Shown here: piece after piece, positions 33,670 to 40,880 of the stretch
How positions within the stretch are numbered: position 1 is the first letter of the stretch
Layout: the number at the start of each line of letters is the position of its first letter
Source of the DNA: JANNGC01 sp043757045
GTDB lineage: Bacteria > Verrucomicrobiota > Verrucomicrobiia > Limisphaerales > SIBH01
DNA: 43,815 nucleotides
Direction: 5' to 3'
Assembly: GCA_043757045.1 (NCBI GenBank)
Contig: JAYVQC010000266.1
Coordinates: 1 to 43,815, forward strand
Program-made: the position numbers and the translations under genes
Notes under the pieces: model-generated
What the model saw: only the letters and a program-made list of their open reading frames with translations
Told to the model about the DNA's origin: nothing
The model's database searches: none

Positions 33670-34020
33670 ATGAGCACAGCGACACAGACCGAACCTTCAG
33701 CCGTGACCCTGAGCGAGAGCGCGGCCCGGCAAATCCAGGAAATGTTGAAAAGCCCGGAGAACACGGGCAAGCACCTGCGCGTGTACGTCGAAGGCGGCGG
33801 CTGCTCCGGCCTGCAATACGGCATGGTCTTCGATGAGAAACGCGCCGATGACACCACGGCGGATTTCTTCGACGTGAGCGTGCTGGTGGATCCGTTCAGC
33901 GCGAATTACCTCGCCGGTGCGATGGTGGATTTTTCCGACGCGCTGACCGGCGGCGGTTTCAAGATTTCCAACCCGAACGCCAAGCAAAGCTGCGGCTGCG
34001 GAAAAAGTTTCGAGACGTAG
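33670..34020 (+). CDS. erpA: Iron-sulfur cluster insertion protein ErpA/IscA type
   Basis: 116 residues, an A-type carrier that accepts Fe-S clusters and passes them to target proteins. The three cluster-binding cysteines are present: C45 (GGGCSGLQYGM), C108 and C110 (QSCGCGKSF). The ErpA-like VDPFSANYLAGAMVDFSD segment is typical. It has its own promoter and terminator, so it is a single-gene unit. IscA, SufA and ErpA cannot be separated with certainty; the name follows the closest look. Confidence 0.92.
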   Translation: MSTATQTEPSAVTLSESAARQIQEMLKSPENTGKHLRVYVEGGGCSGLQYGMVFDEKRADDTTADFFDVSVLVDPFSANYLAGAMVDFSDALTGGGFKISNPNAKQSCGCGKSFET

Positions 34021-34043
34021 CCTCCGAAGGCCCGCCGAACCAT

Positions 34044-34077
34044 GCCGCTCCATGTGATGTGGAGCGGCTTGTTTTTT
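34044..34077 (+). terminator. Rho-independent terminator of erpA
   Basis: Stem gccgctcca / tggagcggc (9 bp, 34044-34052 and 34060-34068) with a 7-base loop, followed by TTGTTTTTT. It stands 24 bases after the erpA stop. Confidence 0.88.
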
Positions 34078-34104
34078 CCGTCTCACGCGGGCGTCCGCCC
34101 CGCC

Positions 34105-35250
34105 TCACATCCCGCGATAAATAATCTCCAGCGTCAGCACTCCGTAAGCGGTCACGAGGTTGGAGTCTTTCTCCCACCAGCGGCCGTTGGCGTTCTGCCA
34201 CGAGCCGTCGGCCTTTTGCAGATTGATGAGCCGCATCGCGACCTCGCGCCGCCAGTCCGCTTGCCGTCCGTCTTTCAACTCGAAGTTTTCCACCCGCGCG
34301 GCGTGCAGCGCCTTGGTCATCAAGTGCAGGTAATAGAAATAGCCTTGCGCGCCCATCCCGGGATTTTCCTCCAGTGAGTAATGCGCGCGCAGCCAGTCCA
34401 TCACCGCCAGCACGCGCGGATCGGATGACTTCACGTCCGCGTAAATGTAGCTCAACAGCCCTGCGTAACTGATGCTGCCGTAGGAACGCAGCGCGACCTG
34501 GCCGCTGGCGTTGGTCGCGCCGCCGGCCTTGCTGGTGTCGGGGTCATACACAAAGCCGCCGCGATCCCGCGCGTCGGTGGAGACCCACGGCTGCGCGTTC
34601 ACGCCGGGGAGGTTCTGACAGTTTTGCAGAAACTGGATGGCGGCCGCCCAGTTAAGGTCTCTCGCGTCATCGGCCTTTTTATCCGCCACCAAATGCTTTG
34701 AATAATGGAGCGCTTCCAGCGCGGTGAGCGTGTTGTTCATGTCCGAGCGCCCCGCGTCGTGGCTGTAGCCGAGGCCGCCGTCCCACGGCGAATCCATCCG
34801 CCCGCGCTCGCCGAGATCGGCCTGCAGGCCGGCCACGAACGCGCGCGCCCGGCGCAGCACCGCGTCGTGCCGCGGGTCGCCCGCCGCGAGCAGGCTCATC
34901 ATGCAGATCGAGGTGTTGTAGTTGGCGAGGTTCGTCACGTAGATGCCGCCATCGGGCTGCACACAACCCAGCACGAAGGCGTGGCCGCTCCGCACGGCGG
35001 CGGAATTTTTCAGCCGCGTGCCCGGCTCGCCCAGCATGGCCGAGACGGCCAGCGCGGTGACGCTCGGATGATCCGGCGTGGACCACCAGCCGTTGGTGGT
35101 CTGCGCGGCTTTGAGAAAATCATTCCCTTTTTCGATGGCGCGCTGAATTTCGTGGCGGAAGGAAACATCCGTCTCGCGAATCCTGGGTGCCTCTGCGGCG
35201 GGCAACGACAGCGCGGTGAGCAGGGCGAACAAAGCGACGACGCGATTCAT
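34105..35250 (-). CDS. Exported terpene-cyclase/prenyltransferase-fold protein
   Basis: 381 residues. Sec signal about 1-18 (ending SLPAAEA). The rest carries repeats of the alpha6-alpha6 barrel kind found in squalene cyclases and prenyltransferases: FLKAAQTTNGWWSTPDHP, CVQPDGGIYV, MDSPWDGGLGYS, ALRSYGSISYAGLLS, and LQKADGSWQNANGRWWE. The catalytic DxDD of squalene-hopene cyclases is not seen, and export argues against a lipid-cyclase job. Similar secreted proteins in Planctomycetes and Verrucomicrobia have unknown function. ATG 35250 starts the signal; upstream codons lie in an intergenic repeat. Confidence 0.82.
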   Translation of the reverse strand: MNRVVALFALLTALSLPAAEAPRIRETDVSFRHEIQRAIEKGNDFLKAAQTTNGWWSTPDHPSVTALAVSAMLGEPGTRLKNSAAVRSGHAFVLGCVQPDGGIYVTNLANYNTSICMMSLLAAGDPRHDAVLRRARAFVAGLQADLGERGRMDSPWDGGLGYSHDAGRSDMNNTLTALEALHYSKHLVADKKADDARDLNWAAAIQFLQNCQNLPGVNAQPWVSTDARDRGGFVYDPDTSKAGGATNASGQVALRSYGSISYAGLLSYIYADVKSSDPRVLAVMDWLRAHYSLEENPGMGAQGYFYYLHLMTKALHAARVENFELKDGRQADWRREVAMRLINLQKADGSWQNANGRWWEKDSNLVTAYGVLTLEIIYRGM

Positions 35251-35320
35251 GGCGGGTAAGACTGCGGATGCAACGGAGATGTTCAAGCGGCAACAGGTTA
35301 TGGTGCGAAGCCGAGATGCC

Positions 35321-35459
35321 TCACGCAAAGGACGCAAAGGACGCGAAGGGGATCGGCCTTTTGGTTGGCGGAGTGCATTCACTGAAATGAATGACTGCCA
35401 CGGGCGACCGATAACGAGTGAACCGCCTTTCCTTCGCGGCCTTTGCGCCCTTGGCGTGA
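35321..35459. repeat. 29-base inverted repeat of the GCAAAG family
   Basis: Arms 35321-35349 (tcacgcaaaggacgc...) and 35431-35459 are reverse complements with 3 mismatches. The 81-base centre contains a small hairpin (cattca / tgaatg). Related copies are at 1307-1335 and 37518-37548. Confidence 0.88.
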
Positions 35460-35490
35460 GACATTGACTGCATCGTTCTGGCGAGCGCAG

Positions 35491-36156
35491 TCATGGCGAC
35501 CGCCCCACCAGCCGGATCGTAACGACCACGCGCGTGCCGATGGGCGGCAGCCGCCCGGCGTGGGGGCGATACAGATCATCATTCATTCGCCCCGGCAGCG
35601 GGTTGTTGATCAGCGCGTCCGGATCAATGTGGATGGACACGATGGAGCCGTCGCGTTGCGCGGTGAACATTCCTTCCGAGAAGTTCGAGCCGTTGTAAAT
35701 CCACGCGCCGCGCGCCCGCGGCTGGCTCGTCTCCTTGTTCTGCACCAGGTCTTCGACCGGTATTTCCTGGCGGGAAAATAAATTCGTCCACGCGACTTCG
35801 AGTTGCACCTCATCGCCGCGCGGCGGGGCCTTGCCATCAGTCCCGAACTGGTTGGTCAATACAGGGTGCGCGTTCAGGAGCAGCATGGCGACGTGGATGT
35901 CCTGCGGGCGCGCGTCTGTGTGGAAGATGCTTTCGTGCGCCTTGCCGGTCTTGTGGACGACGACGTATTCGACCGTCTCCTCGTGCAGATTCACCGTGGC
36001 CGGAAAGCGGACGTGGCGCGCGTTCTGATCCAGCGTCACGAGGCCGATGGCGAACTGCCCGCCACCCAGAGCGCGCACCGGCGCGTTCGACTCCTCGCCT
36101 GCGAGCGTGAGCAGGGCGAGCTGTAGAATGAGGACAGCACTGAGAACTTTGAACAT
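35491..36156 (-). CDS. YdjY-domain exported protein
   Basis: 221 residues. A Sec signal covers about 1-20 (VLILQLALLTLAGEE). The part after it (about 35-140: GLVTLDQNARHVRFPATVNL, VEYVVVHKTGKAHESIF, DIHVAMLLLNAHPVL) matches the YdjY domain, a small conserved domain of unknown function in secreted and periplasmic proteins. The C-terminal part is variable (RARGAWIYNGSNFSEG, then SIHIDPDALINNPLPG). ATG 36156 is chosen because it starts the signal. It sits between the cyclase-like gene and the metallopeptidase gene, all exported and on the same strand. Confidence 0.82.
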   Translation of the reverse strand: MFKVLSAVLILQLALLTLAGEESNAPVRALGGGQFAIGLVTLDQNARHVRFPATVNLHEETVEYVVVHKTGKAHESIFHTDARPQDIHVAMLLLNAHPVLTNQFGTDGKAPPRGDEVQLEVAWTNLFSRQEIPVEDLVQNKETSQPRARGAWIYNGSNFSEGMFTAQRDGSIVSIHIDPDALINNPLPGRMNDDLYRPHAGRLPPIGTRVVVTIRLVGRSP

Positions 36157-36191
36157 CGAACTTGGCACCAACGAACGCCTTCGCCACAAGG

Positions 36192-37016
36192 CTAGCGCGC
36201 CCACACCTCTTCCAGCAAATCATGCATCTCGCGGTCATGCTTCCGCAGATCGTCACGCATGAACGGATAAAAATCATTCGTCCCGAAGTACGCTTCCGTG
36301 GCCTCGGCGAAGTATTCTTTGTGGTCGGTCAGGGCGTAGGCGCGTTCGTTGCGCCCGTTGTTGCGCTCTACGTTTTCGTAACTGCGCGCGGACTTCGCGT
36401 TCTCGAAGGCCTGCCGGATGCGCGCATCGTCGAAGCCCAGCACCTGATCGTGGTAAGCGTGCGCCAGTTCGTGCAGCAACATCATCGGCTGCTTCGGCGT
36501 CCACGCGATGAACTTCTGAGCGCTGCCGATCTCGACGCACTTGGCCTTGTCCGGGTTGTAGCCGTTGTGAACCAGCCAGTCTTTTGACGGGTGATATTCG
36601 GCGCAAGGCGCATGACCGTCGTCCACGCCGAGCCAGATGGGCACGCGCTGCAAGGCCGAGCCCGCGCGCGGCGGCACGGTGTTCGTGATTTCGCGCAACT
36701 TCACGGCGAGCAGCGAGAGCGCATTGCTGCCCAGCGTCGCTTGCGTGGTGAGCAACTCGCGGTTCACGCGCACCGTCCAGCCGGCGACGCGCGTGGTGGC
36801 GTATTTGGTGGAAAGGGTGAAAGGCTTTTTGATGTCGGCGGAGTTTTCAGCGGCGTGGCCGAAGCTGCAAATTCCAAATCCCAAAACCCACACAAACACC
36901 AAGCAGCAAATTCCAAACGCACTGTTTCGTGAAGTCCGCGCGGCCATGACTGCGACGATTGAAGTTTGGAATTTGGAACTTGTTTGAGATTTGGGATTTG
37001 AAATTTGAAATTTCAT
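36192..37016 (-). CDS. Exported zinc metallopeptidase-like protein
   Basis: 274 residues. Zinc-binding HELAH is at 182-186 (MMLLHELAHAYHDQ), and the EYFAEATEAYFG stretch about 55 residues later gives a likely third ligand; this resembles gluzincin-type peptidases. Residues 36-55 form the hydrophobic signal (ICCLVFVWVLGFGICS). The signal and residues 1-20 are coded by a dispersed AT-rich repeat. ATG 37016 follows the mogA stop by 6 bases, suggesting coupling; ATG 36947 (residue 24) would give a more usual signal peptide, so the start is unsettled. Substrate unknown. Confidence 0.8.
   Translation of the reverse strand: MKFQISNPKSQTSSKFQTSIVAVMAARTSRNSAFGICCLVFVWVLGFGICSFGHAAENSADIKKPFTLSTKYATTRVAGWTVRVNRELLTTQATLGSNALSLLAVKLREITNTVPPRAGSALQRVPIWLGVDDGHAPCAEYHPSKDWLVHNGYNPDKAKCVEIGSAQKFIAWTPKQPMMLLHELAHAYHDQVLGFDDARIRQAFENAKSARSYENVERNNGRNERAYALTDHKEYFAEATEAYFGTNDFYPFMRDDLRKHDREMHDLLEEVWAR
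36868..37014. repeat. AT-rich ATTCCAAAT-type inverted repeat inside a coding start
   Basis: Arm 36868-36918 is rich in aaattccaaatcccaaa; arm 36963-37014 holds its complement (tttggaatttggaac, gatttgggatttgaaattt). The match is imperfect. Together they cover the N-terminal codons and the signal peptide of the metallopeptidase. Confidence 0.7.
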
Positions 37017-37022
37017 ATCCGG

Positions 37023-37505
37023 TCAGCAACTCGTCGGCACTTCCCGCAACACCTCCACGCAGTGCGGAATGGCACCGACCACAAAGCTCAAACATTCCAC
37101 CGCGCCGCCTGGCTTGCCGGGCAGGCAGAGGACGAGCGTGTTTTCCACCACGGCGGCGAGGTTGCGCGAGAGGATGGCGTTCTTCGTGATCTTCATGGAC
37201 TCGGCGCGCATCACTTCGCCGAAGCCAGGCAGTTCGCGCACGGCGATCTCGCGCACCGCCTCGGGCGTCACGTCGCGCAAGGCCACGCCGGTGCCGCCGG
37301 TGGTCAAGATCAGCGCGCAGCCTTTGTTAATCTGCTCGCGGATGGCGCGCTGGATTTCGCGCTTCTCATCCGGCACCAGCGACTCGGCGATGACGCGCCA
37401 CTGGTAGCCTTCCGCTGCCTTCTTGAGCGCGGGCCCGCCGAGGTCGTCGTATTCACCGCGCGAGGCGCGGTCGGAGATGGTGATGAGGCCGACGTGAATT
37501 TGCAC
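37023..37505 (-). CDS. mogA: Molybdenum cofactor protein MogA/MoaB family
   Basis: 160 residues. MogA adenylates molybdopterin before molybdenum insertion; MoaB is its close relative. Present are HVGLITISDRASRGEYDD, ILTTGGTGVALRDVTPEAV, the GFGEVMRAESMK segment and the substrate-loop LPGKPGGAVECL. It is followed 6 bases downstream by the metallopeptidase start and preceded by moaC across a short repeat. Confidence 0.92.
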   Translation of the reverse strand: MQIHVGLITISDRASRGEYDDLGGPALKKAAEGYQWRVIAESLVPDEKREIQRAIREQINKGCALILTTGGTGVALRDVTPEAVREIAVRELPGFGEVMRAESMKITKNAILSRNLAAVVENTLVLCLPGKPGGAVECLSFVVGAIPHCVEVLREVPTSC

Positions 37506-37517
37506 GGGCAGGAATTA

Positions 37518-37548
37518 ACGCAAAGACGCAAAGACGCAAAGGCGCAAA
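37518..37548 (-). repeat. Tandem CGCAAAGA repeat between moaC and mogA
   Basis: Three to four near-perfect units of acgcaaag/gcgcaaa in a row (acgcaaagacgcaaagacgc), between the two cofactor genes. It belongs to the same family as 1307-1335 and 35321-35459. Confidence 0.85.
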
Positions 37549-37577
37549 AATTCGCGGTTAAATGCGGACGGCCTGCC

Positions 37578-38039
37578 TTAGCAGATCGGGGTTTTCGTCT
37601 TCGACACCAGCACCACGTCGGTCACGCGCATCTGTTTGTCCACGGCCTTGCACATGTCGTAAATGGTCAGCGCGGCCACGCTCACGGCGGTGAGTGCCTC
37701 CATCTCGATGCCGGTCTGCGCGGCGATTTTCGCGGACGCGGTGATGACGATGCGGTCGCGCGTGGCGGGAATTTCAAAGTTCACCTCACAGTGCGTGAGG
37801 GGCAGGGGATGGCAGAGCGGAATCAGCTCGCCGGTCTTCTTCGCGGCCATGATGCCGGCAAGTCGAGCCGTCGCGAGCACGTTGCCTTTGGCGATCTGGC
37901 TGGCTTCGATGAGCGCAAGTGTTTCGCTTTGCAGATGAATTTCCCCGCGCGCCACAGCCTCGCGCAGCACCACAGGCTTGGCCGACACGTCCACCATCGC
38001 GGCTTGGCCGGCGTCATCAATGTGGCTGAGTTTTTTCAT
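37578..38039 (-). CDS. moaC: Cyclic pyranopterin monophosphate synthase MoaC
   Basis: 153 residues, normal length. MoaC with MoaA makes cyclic pyranopterin from GTP. MVDVSAKP, ARLAGIMAAKKTGELIPLCH and the EMEALTAVSVAALTIYDMCK end are family hallmarks; the catalytic loop near KTKTP at the C-terminus is present (VLVSKTKTPIC, with the usual K-x-GG replaced). ATG 38039 gives the family N-terminus (MKKLSHIDD); the longer frame is not. It probably shares transcription with mogA. Confidence 0.94.
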   Translation of the reverse strand: MKKLSHIDDAGQAAMVDVSAKPVVLREAVARGEIHLQSETLALIEASQIAKGNVLATARLAGIMAAKKTGELIPLCHPLPLTHCEVNFEIPATRDRIVITASAKIAAQTGIEMEALTAVSVAALTIYDMCKAVDKQMRVTDVVLVSKTKTPIC

Positions 38040-38130
38040 GCGCGTGTCGGGGAGAACGAACACCAGAAGCGGGCGGCAGAGCAAGGCTGGAAGCGGTTGA
38101 TGGAAACGGTCAGCTAAACATTCCCGGCGC

Positions 38131-39288
38131 TTAACAAACCGGCGCGGCCATGTTCAATCCCGCCAGCGTGAGCACGGCGGTCATCTGATTTTCCCAGGTG
38201 TGTTCTTGAATCGCCGCGCGGGCGGCTCCACCGAGCAGCGCGCGTTTCATGGGATTGGTTTCCAATTCGCGGAGCGCCTTCGCCAGTCCCGCCGCGTGAC
38301 CAGGCGTGATGAGCATTCCGGTCAGCCCGTCGCGGATCACTTCCTCCACCTGCCCGATGCGGCTGGCCACGATGGGCAGTCCCGCCGCCATGTATTCGTA
38401 GAGTTTCAGCGGCGAGGAATAAAACATGCCGGCGGGCGGGTACGGTGCCACCGCCACATCCATCGAGGCGAGCAGGCCGGGGATGGCGTCGGGCGAAACT
38501 TCGCCGGTGAAATGCACACGGCTGGTCAGCGATCGCGCGGCGATCTCGCGGTGCAAATGTTCTCGCGCGGGGCCGTCGCCCACGATGAGCAACTGCGCCT
38601 CCGCAGACTCACGCGCCACGGTGGTGAATGCCTCGATCAGCGTGTTGAACCCGCCGACGGAGCGCAACGCGCCCACGTAGCCGATGACGAATCCGTCCTT
38701 GGCCCGCGTGGGCGTGAGGTCACGGAAGCGTTCGGGGTTGACCGCGTTCGGCATCACACGCACGCGCCCGCGCGCCGTGGGATGCTGCTCAATAATGTTG
38801 GCCAACTGCTTCGACACGGCCGTGATGAGTCGGGCCGCGCGGAAGGAGCGCATGGCGCAATCTTCGGCCCCCGTGGAATCAATCAGCGTACCGCGCGCGA
38901 CGTGTTCTTCGAGGAGTGGCGCGTTCACTTCGAGCACGGACGGAATTTGTAATTCACGCGCGTACTCCATGCCCACATGGCTGTAGAGCGAGAACCGTTC
39001 GTAGATGAGATCGAAGGCGCCGTCGTCCGCCTCGCGTTCCAGCGCGGAACGCACGATCTGATTCATGGCCAGCGGGCTTTGCCCATGGCGATCCACGATC
39101 TTCGGGAGCGGATGGACTTGCAGGGCGGAGAGATCGTAGATGGCCTCGTCGCCCAAGCGGGAGGAGAAGAGATGAACTTGCAGGCCGAGACGCAACATGG
39201 CGCGCAGCGTTTCCTGCATGTGAATGGAGCAGCCCAACCGTCCGAAGACGGGTGCGTCGGGGTCCGCATTGATGTAAGCAATCTTCAT
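38131..39288 (-). CDS. Family GT4 glycosyltransferase
   Basis: 385 residues with the GT-B fold. The N-terminal domain begins MKIAYINADPDAPVFGRLGC and contains a helix facing an acceptor; the C-terminal domain has IGYVGALRSVGGFNTLIEAF, LLIVGDGPAREHL and the donor-binding FYSSPLKLYEYMAAGLPIVAS (retaining GT4, EX7E-like). It would use a nucleotide sugar to build an exopolysaccharide or glycolipid; the target is unknown. ATG 39288 starts the Rossmann strand; 71 upstream codons lie in intergenic repeats. It stands apart from other glycan genes here. Confidence 0.88.
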   Translation of the reverse strand: MKIAYINADPDAPVFGRLGCSIHMQETLRAMLRLGLQVHLFSSRLGDEAIYDLSALQVHPLPKIVDRHGQSPLAMNQIVRSALEREADDGAFDLIYERFSLYSHVGMEYARELQIPSVLEVNAPLLEEHVARGTLIDSTGAEDCAMRSFRAARLITAVSKQLANIIEQHPTARGRVRVMPNAVNPERFRDLTPTRAKDGFVIGYVGALRSVGGFNTLIEAFTTVARESAEAQLLIVGDGPAREHLHREIAARSLTSRVHFTGEVSPDAIPGLLASMDVAVAPYPPAGMFYSSPLKLYEYMAAGLPIVASRIGQVEEVIRDGLTGMLITPGHAAGLAKALRELETNPMKRALLGGAARAAIQEHTWENQMTAVLTLAGLNMAAPVC

Positions 39289-39388
39289 GAGGCTGCGAGG
39301 CCGCTGCTCGGTTATCGGCGGGAACGCGGCGGCGCTTGAAGATTCACCTGACAATTCGTCGTGCCCACGCGGAATTGTCAGAAAGGCA

Positions 39389-39591
39389 CTAAGAGCCGGC
39401 CTGAAAAGGGTGGAACGGGCTACCAGCCCGTTCCGCTGGGCAACCTGCCCAGCGGAATGAGAGTGAGCCTCCTTGGTTCGAGTCAGGCCTGCCTGACCCA
39501 CGCCGCCCTGACTCTTCCGCCGGGCTGGTAGCCCGGCGGCACAGGCCGGTGGCCTGTGCTACCCATGCCGCATTTTCAGACAGGCTCTTAG
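39389..39591. repeat. Clustered hairpin repeat block with GGT/ACC loops
   Basis: A 299-base gap packed with five exact hairpins: 39412-39434 (ggaacgggct-acc-agcccgttcc), 39433-39455 (ccgctgggca-acc-tgcccagcgg), 39483-39498 (gtcaggcctgcctgac), 39517-39539 (ccgccgggct-ggt-agcccggcgg) and 39540-39558 (cacaggcc-ggt-ggcctgtg). An outer inverted pair ctaagagcc / ggctcttag (39389-39397, 39583-39591) frames the block and its right half contains the TAA stop of the dehydrogenase gene. No coding sense is seen. Confidence 0.88.
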
Positions 39592-40544
39592 CCGTTCACG
39601 ACATTTCTCGGCGTGCCGGCCAGGAAGGCGCGGAGGTTCTCGACGGCGATGTTCATCAGCCTCGCGCGCGCCGCCCGCGTGGCCCAGGCGATGTGCGGGG
39701 TGACGAGGCAGTTCTTGGCGGTGAGCAGGGGATTGTCCGCCTTCGGCGGCTCGATGGAGAGAACGTCCAGCCCGGCTCCGGCAATGTTTCCGGCGTTCAA
39801 GGCGTCGGCGACGGCGGCCTCATCCAGCAGCGGTCCGCGACTGGTGTTGAGCAGGAACGCAGTGGACTTCATGCGCGCGAGCCGTTCGGCGTTGATGAAC
39901 TGCTTGTTGTCCGCCGTGAGCGGGCAGTGCAATGAGACGACATCGCTGCGCGCGAGCAGTTGATCGAGTGACACGAACTCGCAGGAGGCGGGCAAGTCCG
40001 CGGGGCGCGTGCGGGTGTGAACCAGCACTTTCATGCCGAAGGCTTCGGCGAGCTTCGCGGTGGCGCGGCCGATTTTGCCGAAGCCGATCACGCCAAAGTT
40101 CAGGCCGAACAATTCGATGAGCGGCGAATCCCAGTAGCAAAAATCCGCGCTGCGCGCCCAACGACCGTCGCGCACGGTCTGCGCGTGGTGGCCGGTGCGA
40201 TGGGCCAGTTCGAGCAGCAGCGCGAAGGTCATTTGCGCGACCGAGTGCGTGCCGTAATCGGGAATGTTCGCGACCGGGATGCTGCGCTCCTTCGCCGCCG
40301 CCACGTCCACGACATTGTAGCCGGTGGCGAGCACGCCGATGTATTTCAACTTCGGCAGCGCGGCGATGGTGTCACGCGGCAGCAGGGTTTTGTTGGTCAG
40401 CACGATTTCCGCGTCGCGCGCGCGCGCCACGACCTGCTCCGGCGGCGTGCGGTCGTGGAGGGCGCACGGGCCGAGCTGTTGCAGCGCGTCCCACGAGAGG
40501 TCGCCGGGGTTCAGGGTGTAACCGTCGAGCACCACAATTTTCAT
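39588..40544 (-). CDS. D-2-hydroxyacid dehydrogenase (glycerate dehydrogenase-like)
   Basis: 318 residues, typical length. It reduces 2-oxo acids or oxidises D-2-hydroxy acids with NAD(P)H. The Rossmann motif is GVIGFGKIGRATAKL; the catalytic Arg is in NTSRGPLLDE, the Glu in VLSIEPPKADNP, and the His in TPHIAWAT. Glycerate dehydrogenase (hydroxypyruvate reductase) is the closest look, and a hydroxypyruvate-isomerase-like protein is coded elsewhere in the window, but specificity is unproven. The stop TAA (39588-39590) lies inside a repeat arm. ATG 40544 matches the family N-terminus. Confidence 0.9.
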   Translation of the reverse strand: MKIVVLDGYTLNPGDLSWDALQQLGPCALHDRTPPEQVVARARDAEIVLTNKTLLPRDTIAALPKLKYIGVLATGYNVVDVAAAKERSIPVANIPDYGTHSVAQMTFALLLELAHRTGHHAQTVRDGRWARSADFCYWDSPLIELFGLNFGVIGFGKIGRATAKLAEAFGMKVLVHTRTRPADLPASCEFVSLDQLLARSDVVSLHCPLTADNKQFINAERLARMKSTAFLLNTSRGPLLDEAAVADALNAGNIAGAGLDVLSIEPPKADNPLLTAKNCLVTPHIAWATRAARARLMNIAVENLRAFLAGTPRNVVNG

Positions 40545-40880
40545 GCGTGGGATTTTTAACCGCTCAGGGTCGCTAATCCACGCTAATCAAAACGCGGCGC
40601 ACGGATCGTGCGTACGCGGGTTTGTCGGGCGCTTCGAGATTAACCCGAATTCCGAAGTGGCGGCGGCACCGCCGCCGGGGTAGCACAGGCCACTGGCCTG
40701 TGCCGCGCGGAACGGAAGGGCACGTCCGAAAAGTTTGGTGCGCCGCTTCCCATTCCACGCGCCCCCACTTCCGCCCGGCTGGTAGCCGGGCGGCACAGGC
40801 TGGTAGCCTGTGCCACCCTTCCGACTTCGGACTTCGAGATTAACGGTTCAATAATCTTCTTCTCCCGCTACGCTTCGCGC
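40545..40880. other. 336-base gap made mostly of hairpin repeats
   Basis: Between the dehydrogenase and L,D-transpeptidase genes. It holds a taatccacgctaatc word at 40573-40588 and the repeat element at 40632-40844 described separately. I see no gene or RNA gene in it. Confidence 0.5.
40632..40844. repeat. MITE-like hairpin element with 13-base direct repeats
   Basis: The 13-mer cttcgagattaac flanks the block at 40632-40644 and 40832-40844, 187 bases apart. Inside are a ggcggc/gccgcc hairpin (40659-40677), gcacaggcc-act-ggcctgtgc (40683-40703), ccgcccggct-ggt-agccgggcgg (40771-40793) and ggcacaggct-ggt-agcctgtgcc (40792-40814). The interior ends share tccgaagt inverted. It resembles a non-autonomous mobile repeat, but no transposase is present. 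Confidence 0.6.

Noticed and set aside
37518..37548. Tandem repeats as a CRISPR array
   Set aside because: Units are 7-9 bases with no spacers and no cas genes. This is a short tandem repeat.
39460..39500. A tRNA T-loop-like ggttcgagtc
   Set aside because: No matching acceptor, D or anticodon stems around it. It lies in a palindromic repeat block.
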